64,000 nt of DNA from Dokdonella_A soli (GTDB taxonomy: Bacteria; Pseudomonadota; Gammaproteobacteria; Xanthomonadales; Rhodanobacteraceae). Location: assembly GCF_039523175.1 (NCBI RefSeq), contig NZ_BAAAEU010000025.1:62001-126000 (forward strand). The letters are read 5' to 3'. The notes beneath the pieces were generated by a model. The model did no database searches and was not told the DNA's origin. It saw only the letters and a list, made by a program, of their open reading frames with translations. This document shows positions 8,675 to 17,660 of this stretch, piece after piece. The position numbers and the translations under genes are program-made. The stretch's first letter is position 1. The number at the start of each line of letters is the position of its first letter.

Positions 8675-9952
8675 ATGAGCGCGACCGATACCCACCGAAC
8701 CATCGACGCCGTCTGGCGCATCGAATCGGCCCGGCTCATCGCCGGGCTGACACGCATGGTGCGCGACGTCGGCCTCGCGGAGGAACTGGCGCAGGATGCG
8801 CTGGTCGTCGCGCTGGAACAATGGCCGCAGTCGGGCGTGCCGGACAATCCCGGCGCCTGGCTCATGGCGACCGCGAAGCATCGCGCGATCGATCGCCTGC
8901 GGCGCGGCAAATTGCTCGAACGCAAGCACGAGGAAATCGCGCGAGAAATCGAGTCGGAACAAGATGAGATCGCTTCACACATCGAGACTGCGCTCGACGA
9001 CCCGATCGGCGACGACCTGCTGCGCCTCGTGTTCATCGCCTGCCACCCCGTGTTGTCGACCGAAGCCCAAGTCGCGCTGACCCTGCGCCTGCTCGGTGGA
9101 CTGACCACCGATGAGATCGCGCGAGCGTTCCTCGTACCGGAGCCGACCATCGCGCAGCGCATCGTGCGCGCCAAGCGCACGCTCACGAAGGAGCAAGTCC
9201 CGTTCGAGGTCCCGCGCGGCGCCGAGCTTGCTGGACGGCTGGCGTCGGTGCTCGGGGTCATCTACCTGATCTTCAATGAGGGCTATTCGGCGACCGCCGG
9301 CGACGACTGGATGCGACCGGCTCTGTGTGAAGACGCGCTGCGTCTCGGCCGCATCCTGGCCGGGCTGGTGCCGCAGGAATCCGAAGTGCACGGCCTGGTT
9401 GCGCTGATGGAGATCCAGGCCTCGCGTGTGCATGCACGCGTCGCTCCCTCGGGCGAACCGATCCTGCTGCTCGACCAGGACCGGGGGCGCTGGGACCAAC
9501 TGTTGATCCGGCGCGGACTGGCCGCGCTCGAACGCGCCGAAAAACTCGGTGGCGCGCAAGGTCCGTACGCGCTGCAGGCCGCAATCGCGGCCTGCCACGC
9601 GCGCGCGCGCGCCGCGGCGGAAACGGACTGGACACACATCGCGGCCCTCTACGGACTGCTCGCCCAGGCCATGCCCTCGCCCATCGTGGAACTGAACCGC
9701 GCGGTCGCAGTCGCGATGGCCACCGGTCCGCAGGCGGGCCTCGACCTCGTCGACGCGCTGGCCGCGGAACCGTCGCTGCAGAACTACCACCTCCTGCCCA
9801 GCGTGCGCGGCGATCTGCTCGCCAAGCTCGATCGCCACGACGAAGCGCGCGCGGAGCTCGAACGCGCGGCCTCGCTGACGCGCAATGCACGCGAGCGAGC
9901 GCTCCTGCTCGAGCGCGCGGCCGCGTGCGCGCACGGAGAGCCGCCCGGCTAG
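8675..9952 (+). CDS. ECF-type RNA polymerase sigma factor, ECF42 group
   Basis: A 425-residue sigma factor, much longer than a normal ECF factor of about 190. The first 190 residues hold sigma region 2 (LAEELAQDALVVALEQWP, then AWLMATAKHRAIDRLRR) and region 4 (GGLTTDEIARAFLVPEPTIAQRI). The remaining 230 residues form the C-terminal extension typical of ECF42, with TPR-like helices (YLIFNEGYSATAGDDW, PIVELNRAVAVAMATGPQAG). No anti-sigma gene is adjacent, which fits this group, where the extension is thought to control activity. Its last four bases (CTAG) are shared with the stop of the convergent GGDEF gene. Confidence 0.92.
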   Translation: MSATDTHRTIDAVWRIESARLIAGLTRMVRDVGLAEELAQDALVVALEQWPQSGVPDNPGAWLMATAKHRAIDRLRRGKLLERKHEEIAREIESEQDEIASHIETALDDPIGDDLLRLVFIACHPVLSTEAQVALTLRLLGGLTTDEIARAFLVPEPTIAQRIVRAKRTLTKEQVPFEVPRGAELAGRLASVLGVIYLIFNEGYSATAGDDWMRPALCEDALRLGRILAGLVPQESEVHGLVALMEIQASRVHARVAPSGEPILLLDQDRGRWDQLLIRRGLAALERAEKLGGAQGPYALQAAIAACHARARAAAETDWTHIAALYGLLAQAMPSPIVELNRAVAVAMATGPQAGLDLVDALAAEPSLQNYHLLPSVRGDLLAKLDRHDEARAELERAASLTRNARERALLLERAAACAHGEPPG

Positions 9953-11838
9953 ATTTCCGCCTCCACGCGATTGCGACCGTTGTTCTTGGCGCGATAGAGC
10001 GCCACGTCGGCGCGACGCACCAGCGCTCTCATGCCGCTGTCGGCCGGCTTGAGCTGGGTCACGCCGAGGCTGATCGAAACCGTGAGGCCGACCGCCAGGT
10101 CGTCCAGCTTCAATCCCGCCACGTTGGCGCACAGTCGCTCGGCGACCTGCATGCCCGCTTCGAGCCGGGTGTCGGGAAGGACCACCAGGAATTCCTCGCC
10201 ACCGGTCCGGCCGAGCTGGTCGAATTGGCGCAGCGCCGCCTGGCAGGTGCTGGTCACGCGCACCAGGATCTGGTCGCCGACCTCGTGGCCATAGTTGTCA
10301 TTGATGCGCTTGAAATGGTCGATATCGAACGTGAGGATGGTCATGTCGCGGCTTTCCGCGCGGGCCTGCCGGATCGCCTGGCTGGTCGCGTGTTCGACAC
10401 GCCGGCGGTTGGCGACGCCGGTCAACGGGTCGGTCATCGCGAGCGTGCTCAGCGTGCGCATCTTGTAGAACTGGCGCAACGCGAACCAGGCCAGCAGAAG
10501 CAACAGCAGCGAACCCAGCACGATCGCCAGAGCTTGCCACTGACGGATCCGCTCCAGCGCGACCAGCTCCTGTTCCTTCATTACCTTGTCGGCAGCGAGC
10601 CGGCGGTTTTCCAGGTCGCGCCGCGCACTGTCGAACTGATAGCTCAGCAGCACCGTGTACTCGGCCCTCGACTTCTGCTCCAGTGCCTCGTTGGTCTCGA
10701 GCAGGCGCTTCAGGTCCGTGAGCGCGGCATCGGTTTTGCCCAGCGCCTCGTAGCTCACCGCGCGAGCGGCATGGAGCTGCGCGAGGTAGCGCAGGTTGTT
10801 GCCCGACGCCAGCGATCTCTCTGCGGCATCGAAGTCCTTCAGCGCTTCGGCCTGCAGGCCCATGCCGGCGTGCGCGATGCCGTATTGCAGATGGTTCATG
10901 CCCTCGTTGGAATTGTCCGATATCGCCGTCTGTTCCAGCTCGGACTGACGCAGCGCCTCGATGGCCTGCCGGTACTTCCTTTCGATGTTGTACGCCTGCG
11001 CCTGTGCCAGAAGCGCGGCACCGGCATTGCCCCGGTCTCCCATCTGCCTGGCCAGTTCCAGCGCGTGCTGAAGCGGCGCGTGGGCATGCGCGGCATCGTT
11101 GTTCTCGAAGGCCAGGAAGCCGAATTGCATGTCGACCGCAAGCAGTGTGCTGGTGTCGCCACGCTGCGCAGCAAAGGTCCTGGATTGCTCGAGGTAGCCG
11201 CGCGCCTTCTCGAATTCGCCCAGCCGGCGATAGGCGGTTGCGATGTTGAGCAGGTTGAGTTCGCTCGCTGCTTCCTTGCGGGCGCCGTCATAGGATCTCT
11301 GCGCCTCCAGGAAATCCAGCAGCGCCTTGGCCTGCTCGCCAAGCAGCGACTGCACCGCTCCGCGCGCGACGAGGCCATCGCCGAGCAGGCGGGCATCCTC
11401 GAGGTGCCGCGCCAATTCGATGCCGGCGTCATAGTCGGCCAGCGCGGCGCTCGGCGTTCTCAGTGTCTCGCGGTACTGGCCGCGGCAAAAATCGAAATTC
11501 GCTTCGGCCGCCTTGTCGTCACTGCGAAGGGCGTCCTGCAGCCCCTGCTCTGCATAGGCAAAACCGGCCGTCGCATCATTCGGAAATGCCAGATAGCAGT
11601 TCAGGTATCGGTAGCGCAGGCCACGCACCTCGTCATCGGACGGCAGCAGCGCGTGCAGCCGGGCCAGGATGTTGGCGGTCTCCGCCGCGCTGGCCAGGGC
11701 AAGCTCGCTGTTGTCCAACTGGTCGGCAAGGCGATCGAAGTCGGAACCGGAAGGCGCCGGCAGGGCCGCCAGGCTGGACACGCTTGCCAAGGCAAGGCCC
11801 AGCCCGACGATCGACGACAGCGAGCGATACTCCGACAA
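9949..11838 (-). CDS. TPR-GGDEF diguanylate cyclase, exported sensor domain
   Basis: A 629-residue protein. A signal peptide (SIVGLGLALASVSSLAALPA), a periplasmic region of several TPR-like repeats (residues about 60-400), one transmembrane helix (ALAIVLGSLLLLLLAWFAL) and a C-terminal GGDEF domain follow in order. The GGDEF domain has TDPLTGVANRR, FDIDHFKRINDNYGH and the active-site variant GGEEF, so it should make cyclic-di-GMP. I place the start at TTG 11838 because a GGGGGAG lies just upstream and the signal peptide follows directly; a longer frame is open to 11937. The stop overlaps the convergent sigma factor stop by 3-4 nt. Confidence 0.88.
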   Translation of the reverse strand: MSEYRSLSSIVGLGLALASVSSLAALPAPSGSDFDRLADQLDNSELALASAAETANILARLHALLPSDDEVRGLRYRYLNCYLAFPNDATAGFAYAEQGLQDALRSDDKAAEANFDFCRGQYRETLRTPSAALADYDAGIELARHLEDARLLGDGLVARGAVQSLLGEQAKALLDFLEAQRSYDGARKEAASELNLLNIATAYRRLGEFEKARGYLEQSRTFAAQRGDTSTLLAVDMQFGFLAFENNDAAHAHAPLQHALELARQMGDRGNAGAALLAQAQAYNIERKYRQAIEALRQSELEQTAISDNSNEGMNHLQYGIAHAGMGLQAEALKDFDAAERSLASGNNLRYLAQLHAARAVSYEALGKTDAALTDLKRLLETNEALEQKSRAEYTVLLSYQFDSARRDLENRRLAADKVMKEQELVALERIRQWQALAIVLGSLLLLLLAWFALRQFYKMRTLSTLAMTDPLTGVANRRRVEHATSQAIRQARAESRDMTILTFDIDHFKRINDNYGHEVGDQILVRVTSTCQAALRQFDQLGRTGGEEFLVVLPDTRLEAGMQVAERLCANVAGLKLDDLAVGLTVSISLGVTQLKPADSGMRALVRRADVALYRAKNNGRNRVEAEI

Positions 11839-12166
11839 GCACTCCCCCTCAGGATGGGCCGGCAGCGGGCAGCATGCCAGATCGCGGCCGGCCGTATCCG
11901 GCCCGACCCGCTGCTGTCTAGCAAGAACCGTGCACATCGAGCGGACACCGAGATTTTGCGCGGTTTCCGGCCCAGGCGGAGGGCAAACCTGGCGGGAGCC
12001 TTGACGGCGCGGCCTTGGCTACCTCCTCATGCGAGTCCGACGTCCAGGTCGTGGCGAGCTCCGTCCCCGCCGACGTTGACGAGCGTCATGCATCTTGAGC
12101 TTGGAGTCCACCTGGGCGACCCAGGTGTTGGCGATGGCTTCGGGGTATGCAGGGTGGCGAGCTTCC
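11839..12166. other. Intergenic region without recognisable gene
   Basis: A stretch of 328 bases between the TTG start of the TPR-GGDEF gene and the stop of the yceI gene. It must hold the promoter of the GGDEF gene, but I see no clear -35/-10 pair, no palindrome and no plausible coding frame. Confidence 0.5.
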
Positions 12167-12814
12167 CTACGGCCGACTGATCTGGGCAGCGTCGTGAGCA
12201 GCCCGGACAGCCTCCGCAGACTGGATCGCTTCCACCTGGATACGCAACGTCACGTCCATCTTGAAGCCGTAGGCCTTGCCGCTGTCCATGCCGAAATCGT
12301 CGCGCCTGAACGTGCCGAGCGCGTCCGCTCCGCAGACTTCACGCTTGAGCATCGGATGCGGCATGCACTTGAACGAATCGATGTTCAGGATGACGGGCCG
12401 GGTCACGCCGCGCAGGGTCAGTTCGCCGACGACGCGCGACGGTGCGCCGTTCGCAAAGCCTTCGAGCTTTCCCTTGTAGGTCGCCAGCGGGTACTTGCCG
12501 ATATCGAACAACTCCGCTCCCTTCGCGACCTCGTTCAACTTGTCCTGGCCGAAATCGATGCTGGTCACATCGACGGTGATGTCCACAGTGCCCTCGCCAG
12601 TTGCCTTGTCCAGCGCCACGTTGCCGCGGGTTGCGTTGAACTTGCCGCGCCAGGTCGACAGGCCGCCGAGGTGGTCAGCTTCGAAGCTGGGATAGGTATG
12701 GCTCGGATCGATCTCGTACTTGACCGGTGCGGCCGAGGCGACAGCGCCTGTGGCGAGCGCGATCAGTGGAAACAGTCCCAGTGCCTTGAACGCGTGAGTG
12801 TTCTTGAGTGACAT
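12167..12814 (-). CDS. YceI family periplasmic lipid-binding-like protein
   Basis: A 215-residue exported protein. A signal peptide (ALGLFPLIALATGAVASAA) is followed by a YceI lipocalin-like barrel starting VKYEIDPSHTYPSFEADHL, with GTVDITVDVTSIDFG and GELTLRGVTRPVILNID as typical strands. Family members bind isoprenoid lipids in the periplasm. The C-terminus is extended by a short polar tail. The ATG at 12814 begins the signal peptide; the open frame above it is not coding-like. Confidence 0.92.
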   Translation of the reverse strand: MSLKNTHAFKALGLFPLIALATGAVASAAPVKYEIDPSHTYPSFEADHLGGLSTWRGKFNATRGNVALDKATGEGTVDITVDVTSIDFGQDKLNEVAKGAELFDIGKYPLATYKGKLEGFANGAPSRVVGELTLRGVTRPVILNIDSFKCMPHPMLKREVCGADALGTFRRDDFGMDSGKAYGFKMDVTLRIQVEAIQSAEAVRAAHDAAQISRP

Positions 12815-12876
12815 GTTCGTTCTCCAGTCCTTTTCGGTGGTGGTGCGATGGGAATGGTGTGGTTTTGCTGCCGCGG

Positions 12877-13398
12877 TCACGGCGTGGAATGTGTCGGAGT
12901 TTGTCCGATTGCCGGATCGATCGGATCGGATAGCTGTTCGTCGACGATCAGCCAATCGCCATCGATCCGAAGCAGGCTCATCGACACGCGCACCCACAGG
13001 TCGAGCATCGCTCCGCTCGTGTTCTTGCCGCTGAACTGCTGCAGGAAGCGGCAGGATGCAATGTCGCGCGCCATGGACACGTCGAGTTCGCGGATCTCGC
13101 AACCGATGGGGCCGTCCCAGGCCGCGAACCAGTCTTCCAGGCGCTCCTTCGTCGCATCCGATCCGCTGTCGCGCAGCGGTGCGACGAGATCGAAGGCCAG
13201 CATGTCGGGCGCGTTGCATGCGATGACCGCTGCGGCATCCTTCGCGCGGATCGCCGCAGCCTGCCCTTCGAGGACATCACGGATGCACTGCTCGGACGTG
13301 GCGCGTTCGAGCACCCGGCAACACTCGGCCAGAATGGCCTGATTGCCATGCTTGCGGATACGGGCGCAGGTCTCGCTTTCTTCATGTGCAATGGCCAT
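12877..13398 (-). CDS. SnoaL-like/NTF2-fold domain protein
   Basis: A protein of about 173 residues. The part from RDVLEGQAAAIRAKDAAAVI onward matches the SnoaL-like NTF2 fold (cone-shaped alpha/beta barrel used by small isomerases and ketosteroid-binding proteins), ending with the strand LRIDGDWLIVDEQLSDP. The N-terminal 40 residues are not part of the fold, so the start is uncertain; 13398 is the most plausible ATG, without a good ribosome binding site. No specific substrate can be named. Confidence 0.7.
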   Translation of the reverse strand: MAIAHEESETCARIRKHGNQAILAECCRVLERATSEQCIRDVLEGQAAAIRAKDAAAVIACNAPDMLAFDLVAPLRDSGSDATKERLEDWFAAWDGPIGCEIRELDVSMARDIASCRFLQQFSGKNTSGAMLDLWVRVSMSLLRIDGDWLIVDEQLSDPIDPAIGQTPTHSTP

Positions 13399-13539
13399 CG
13401 CTTCTGCCCGCGTTGCAGGCGAAAGCCTGCATTCATGGGTAAGACGATCGAGGCAGCGCGATTTCGACACGTTGCGTGACGCCGGCCACGACCAATCCGG
13501 ACAGCGCATGGCCAAGGCCGGGATTCCGATTCGCACTGG

Positions 13540-14511
13540 CTAAGCCGCGCTTGCCGCCGGCTTCTTCCCGCATTGCTCGTGCTTGGTCTGCACCGCGCCG
13601 GGCAGGCGTTCGGCGAGGAATTCGACGAACGCGCGTACGCTGGGCAGCTGGCCGCGCCGGCTCGGATAGACGAAATGCATCGTGCCCTGCGGCATGCTCC
13701 ATGTGGGCAGTACGACTTCGAGTTCGCCGCGCGTGATCGCGGGCGCGCAGACGAACTCGGGCAGCATCGCAATGCCGAGGCCACGCTTGGCGGCCTCGTG
13801 CAGGAGCGCAAAATCGCCGCAGACGACGCGCGCCTGCATCTCGACACTCACCTTGCCGCCATTGGCGTCGGAGAGGTCGAGGATCTGCGCGCCGTCATGC
13901 TCGAGCATCGACAGCAGCGGCAGGCGCTCGAGTTCGCCGGGCTGTTGCGGCCGGCCCTGCGTGTCGAGGAATGCGGGGCTCGCGACCAGCAGAACGCGCG
14001 ACAGGCCGAAGCTGCGCAACACCATCGTCGCATCGGTATCGAGCTTGTCACGCACGCGGATCGCGACATCGAAGCCCTCGCCGATCACGTCGACACGCCG
14101 GTCGCTGGCAAGCACGCGCACCTGCACCTTCGGATACTGGATCAGGAAATCCGGCAGCACGTGCGCGATGATCGTCTGCACGAGCGGTACCGGGCAGCTC
14201 ACCCGCACCATGCCGCGCGGTTCGGCGCGCAATTCGTCGACCACGTCCTGCGCGGCCTGGGCCTCCTCGAGCGCGGCGCGGCAATGCGTGTAGAAGCGCT
14301 CGCCGATCTCGGTGACCGCGAAGCGCCGCGTGGTCCGTTGCAGCAGTCGCACGCCGAGGCGTTCCTCGAGCTGCGCAACGCGCTTGCTGAGCCGGGACTT
14401 GGGCGTGCCGAGCGCGCGCCCGGCGGCGGAAAACCCACGATGCTCGACCACGGCGACGAAAAACCGGAGGTCGTTCAGGTCGTGCAGGGCACCCTCGGTC
14501 GCAACCATCAT
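13540..14511 (-). CDS. LysR-family transcriptional regulator
   Basis: A LysR-type regulator of about 323 residues. The N-terminal winged helix-turn-helix is clear (LNDLRFFVAVVEHRGFSAAGRALG, then SRLSKRVAQLEERLG). The effector-binding domain follows from MVRVSCPVPLVQTIIAHVLP. It is transcribed divergently from azoR, 114 nt away, the usual arrangement in which the LysR protein controls its neighbour. Two ATGs at 14511 and 14508 are both possible; GGAG lies 4 or 7 nt upstream of them. The C-terminus carries a lysine- and alanine-rich tail. Confidence 0.92.
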   Translation of the reverse strand: MMVATEGALHDLNDLRFFVAVVEHRGFSAAGRALGTPKSRLSKRVAQLEERLGVRLLQRTTRRFAVTEIGERFYTHCRAALEEAQAAQDVVDELRAEPRGMVRVSCPVPLVQTIIAHVLPDFLIQYPKVQVRVLASDRRVDVIGEGFDVAIRVRDKLDTDATMVLRSFGLSRVLLVASPAFLDTQGRPQQPGELERLPLLSMLEHDGAQILDLSDANGGKVSVEMQARVVCGDFALLHEAAKRGLGIAMLPEFVCAPAITRGELEVVLPTWSMPQGTMHFVYPSRRGQLPSVRAFVEFLAERLPGAVQTKHEQCGKKPAASAA

Positions 14512-14625
14512 CGTTCTCCACAGTGAACGAACCATCGCGATTTTGCGGACTTATCGCCTGATTGTCCACGATCTATCTTGCAGTCGTCCCAAACAACCGA
14601 CGGCGCCACGCCGTGGAGACTGCCC
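14512..14625. promoter_or_regulatory. Divergent LysR/azoR control region
   Basis: A 114-nt shared upstream region. It contains an ATCG-N12-CGAT inverted pair at 14553-14572, which fits the loose LysR pattern of an interrupted dyad. The A+T content is higher than in the flanking genes. Operator function is inferred from layout only. Confidence 0.4.
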
Positions 14626-15210
14626 ATGAACCTGCTGCATATCGATTCCAGCGCGCTCGGCGCGCATTCCGTCTCGCGCGAGCTCGGTCGCGCCATCGTC
14701 GACGCATGGAAGCGTGCACACCCGGGCGCGACCGTGACTTATCGCGACGTCGCTGCGCATCCGTTGCCGCACTGGACGCCGGTCGCGGATGCCGCTGATC
14801 CCGCCGCGCGCCTTGGGGGCGAAGTGCTCGACGAATTCCTCGCCGCCGACGTCGTCGTGATCGGCGCACCGATGTACAACTTCTCGGTCCCGAGCACGCT
14901 GAAGACGTGGATCGATCGCGTCGCGGTCGCCGGCAAGACGTTCCGCTACGGTGCGAACGGCCCCGAGGGCCTCGCCGGCGACAAGCAATTGATCATCGTC
15001 TCGTCGCGCGGCGGCTTCTACAGCGCTGGCACGCCGGGCGCGGCCGCCGACTTCCAGGAGGCTTATCTGCGCCAGGTGTTCGGCTTCCTCGGCGTGACCG
15101 ACATCGAGATCATCCGAGCCGAGGGCGTGAACATCAGCGCGGAGCAGAAGGCGCAGGCGATCGCGGCCGCGCACGCGGCGATCGGCGCGAATGAGCGCGT
15201 CGCGGCCTGA
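14626..15210 (+). CDS. azoR: FMN-dependent NADH-azoreductase
   Basis: A 194-residue flavodoxin-fold enzyme that reduces azo compounds and quinones using NADH. LLHIDSSALGAHSVSREL at the N-terminus binds the FMN phosphate, and APMYNFSVPSTLKTWIDRVA and SSRGGFYSAGTPGAA are family signatures. A GGAG lies 9 nt before the ATG. It is divergent from a LysR gene, its likely regulator. Confidence 0.95.
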   Translation: MNLLHIDSSALGAHSVSRELGRAIVDAWKRAHPGATVTYRDVAAHPLPHWTPVADAADPAARLGGEVLDEFLAADVVVIGAPMYNFSVPSTLKTWIDRVAVAGKTFRYGANGPEGLAGDKQLIIVSSRGGFYSAGTPGAAADFQEAYLRQVFGFLGVTDIEIIRAEGVNISAEQKAQAIAAAHAAIGANERVAA

Positions 15211-15230
15211 GCGGTTCAAGTATCCATCGT

Positions 15231-15270
15231 GCCCCTCTCTCAGCGGGAGAGGGGTTGCGGTGAGGGTTTG
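15231..15270. repeat. GC-rich palindromic intergenic repeat
   Basis: CCCCTCTCTC and GGGAGAGGGG arms around a short loop, followed by GTGAGGG, in the gap after azoR. It is a member of the dispersed family noted at 7541. Confidence 0.65.
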
Positions 15271-15353
15271 GCGCGAGCGAGTCAGGTCGCACCTTGCCCC
15301 GCGCCTGAACCCGCGCGTATGGTGACGCGACATCCCGCACGCGCCGCCTCGCA

Positions 15354-17009
15354 ATGGATTTCGTCCAGACCGCCCCGGTTCTCGGCAACCAGTATCGCGA
15401 CGATCGCGTGTTGCGCGCGTATCTGGAACGTGCGCTGCCCCGGGCAGTACACGCCTCGATCGAGGGCGACCTCGACGAACTCGGCGCGCACGCTGCCGTC
15501 GCGTGGAATGAGGCGCGCACTCGCATGCCGAGCGAACCGGTCCTCACGCAATGGGATGCCTGGGGCGCACGCATCGACCACGTCGGGATCACGCCGGTCT
15601 GGCAGCGCGGTGCGGCACTGACGGCACGCTACGGTCTCGTCGCCGCCGGGCACGAAACGACACACGGCGCGCATGCGCGCACGGACCAGTTCGCACGCGT
15701 CTACCTGCACCATATCGCGAGCGAGTTCTACACCTGCCCGCTCGCAATGAGCGATGGCGCAGCGACCGCGCTGAAGGCATCCGGAAATAGTGCGCTGATC
15801 GAGCGTGCGCTGCCGCACCTGCTCTCGCGCGATCCGGCGACGCTGTGGCTGTCCGGCCAGTGGATGACCGAGACCGCAGGCGGTTCCGACGTCGGCGACA
15901 CTGAAACGATCGCGCGCCTCGACGGCGATGGACGCTGGTGGCTGTACGGCCGCAAGTGGTTCACGTCCGCGGTGGTCGGCGAGATGGCGCTGACGCTGGC
16001 CCGGCCCGAAGGCGCGCCCGGCGGCGCCGATTCGCTCGCGCTGTTCTATCTCGAAACCCGCGACGCGACCGGACGCTGGAACGGCATCCGCATCGACCGG
16101 CTCAAGGACAAGCTCGGCACGCGCGAGCTGCCGACCGCGGAACTCCATCTCGACGGCGCATATGCCGAACCGGTCGGCGAAGCCGTGCATGGCGTGCGCC
16201 TGATTGCGCCGATGCTCAACGTGACGCGCACCTGGAATGCCGTGTGCGCACTGGCGACGATGCGGCGCTGTCTCGCGCTCGCATTCGACTATGCGCGGCG
16301 CCGGCATGCCTTCGGCCGTAGGCTGATCGAGCAACCGCTGCATCGCGCGACGCTGGCCGCGCTGCAGGCCGAGTTCGAGGCCGCGTTCCAGCTGGTGTTC
16401 TTCGTGACGGAACTGCTCGGTCGCGTCGAAACCGGAGCATCAGCGTCGGATGACAAGGCGCTGTTGCGTGTGCTGACGCCGCTCGCCAAGCTCTGGACCG
16501 GCAAGCTCGCAGTGCGCATCGCCTCGGAAACCTGCGAGGCGTTCGGCGGCGCCGGCTACATCGAGAACACCGGCATTCCGCAACTGCTGCGCGATGCGCA
16601 GGTCTACCCGATCTGGGAAGGCACGACGAACGTGCTCGCGCTCGACGTGCTGCGTGCGCTGGGGGCGAACGGGATCGATGGCGTGACCCGGGCCGCCGGC
16701 GCGTTGCTTGGAGAAGCCGGCAGCGATCGCCACGGCGTGCGTTCCGCACTGGACGCAGCGCGCAACTGGCTCGTGGCGCATTCGGCGCATCGGGATGCGC
16801 TCGAGTCCGGTGCACGCGGACTGGCGCTGACGCTCGCACGCAGCTTCGCCGCGGCGCTGCTTGCGCGCCATGCGGCCTGGGCGGAACGCGAGCGCGGCGA
16901 CACGCATGCACAGGCTGCCCTCGCAATCTTCGCGGCGCATGGACTGGTACGCCTGGACTCGTCCGCAATGGACGCTGCGGCGGCGCTGACCGACAATTGC
17001 GCCCCCTGA
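15354..17009 (+). CDS. AidB-like acyl-CoA dehydrogenase family protein
   Basis: A 551-residue flavoprotein of the AidB branch of acyl-CoA dehydrogenases. Signatures are QWMTETAGGSDVGDTET, GRKWFTSAVVGEMALTLARP, YARRRHAFGRRLIEQPLHR and ETCEAFGGAGYIENTGIP with IWEGTTNVLALDVLR. AidB in E. coli is induced by DNA alkylation and binds DNA through a C-terminal domain; this protein has the AidB length and N-terminus (NQYRDDRVLRAYLERALP). Whether it acts on acyl-CoA or protects DNA is not decided by sequence. An 8-bp hairpin at 17008-17028 begins at its stop codon. Confidence 0.88.
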   Translation: MDFVQTAPVLGNQYRDDRVLRAYLERALPRAVHASIEGDLDELGAHAAVAWNEARTRMPSEPVLTQWDAWGARIDHVGITPVWQRGAALTARYGLVAAGHETTHGAHARTDQFARVYLHHIASEFYTCPLAMSDGAATALKASGNSALIERALPHLLSRDPATLWLSGQWMTETAGGSDVGDTETIARLDGDGRWWLYGRKWFTSAVVGEMALTLARPEGAPGGADSLALFYLETRDATGRWNGIRIDRLKDKLGTRELPTAELHLDGAYAEPVGEAVHGVRLIAPMLNVTRTWNAVCALATMRRCLALAFDYARRRHAFGRRLIEQPLHRATLAALQAEFEAAFQLVFFVTELLGRVETGASASDDKALLRVLTPLAKLWTGKLAVRIASETCEAFGGAGYIENTGIPQLLRDAQVYPIWEGTTNVLALDVLRALGANGIDGVTRAAGALLGEAGSDRHGVRSALDAARNWLVAHSAHRDALESGARGLALTLARSFAAALLARHAAWAERERGDTHAQAALAIFAAHGLVRLDSSAMDAAAALTDNCAP

Positions 17010-17052
17010 CGCGGCCAGATGCCGCGTCCGTCCATTGCAGGAAGACCGGCCC

Positions 17053-17544
17053 ATGCAGCATCTGACCATCGTCACCACCGGCGGCACGATCGACAAGATC
17101 TACTTCGACGACAAGTCCACGTTCCAGATCGGCGCGCCGCAGATCGGCGAGATCCTCGAGGCACTCGGCGTCGCGTTCACGTTCGACGTGGTGCCGCTGC
17201 TGCGCAAGGACAGCCTGCACATGGACGACCACGACCGCACGGCGATCCGTACCGCGATCGAACAGCAGCCGCACCGCCACGTGCTGGTCACGCACGGCAC
17301 CGACACGATGGTCGAGACCGCGCAGGCGCTGGCCGGCATCGCCGGCAAGGTGATCGTGCTGACCGGCGCGCTGAATCCGGCGCTGTTCAAGGGTTCCGAC
17401 GCGGTGTTCAACATCGGCTGCGCGGTCGGCGCGGTGCAGACCCTGCCGGACGGCGTCTACATCGCGATGAACGGGCGCATCTGGGATCCGGCACGCGTGC
17501 GCAAGAACCGCGACGCGAACCGGTTCGAGGCTGCGCAAATCTGA
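17053..17544 (+). CDS. Short asparaginase-domain protein
   Basis: A 163-residue stand-alone N-terminal asparaginase domain. TIVTTGGTIDK contains the first catalytic threonine and LVTHGTDTMVETA the second Thr-Asp pair of the family. The C-terminal domain found in normal asparaginases of about 330 residues is missing. Such short forms occur in proteobacteria and their substrate is not established. It lies 43 nt after the AidB-like gene, with a hairpin in between. Confidence 0.85.
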   Translation: MQHLTIVTTGGTIDKIYFDDKSTFQIGAPQIGEILEALGVAFTFDVVPLLRKDSLHMDDHDRTAIRTAIEQQPHRHVLVTHGTDTMVETAQALAGIAGKVIVLTGALNPALFKGSDAVFNIGCAVGAVQTLPDGVYIAMNGRIWDPARVRKNRDANRFEAAQI

Positions 17545-17571
17545 TCTTCGCGCGCACCGGATTCTCGAAAA

Positions 17572-17600
17572 AGAGAGGGCCGCGCAATGCGGCCCTCTCT
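17572..17600 (-). terminator. Intrinsic terminator, best read on the minus strand
   Basis: A perfect 12-bp stem (AGAGAGGGCCGC and complement) with a 5-nt loop. On the minus strand the stem is followed by TTTTTCG, so it fits an intrinsic terminator for the PKD protein gene whose stop is at 17661. It may also stop the plus-strand asparaginase-domain gene. Confidence 0.8.
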
Positions 17601-17660
17601 GCAACTATCGAACAAGGGTGGCCGCATCCAGCAGCCACCCATTGTCTTTAGGCACTCACG

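Noticed and set aside
9925..12180. 751-codon plus-strand frame opposite the TPR-GGDEF gene
   Set aside because: The minus strand has clear GGDEF and TPR motifs. The plus-strand product is compositionally biased and starts inside the sigma factor gene.
12167..13219. N-terminally extended YceI protein of 350 residues
   Set aside because: The extension overlaps the SnoaL-like gene in another frame, and a clean signal peptide begins at 12814.
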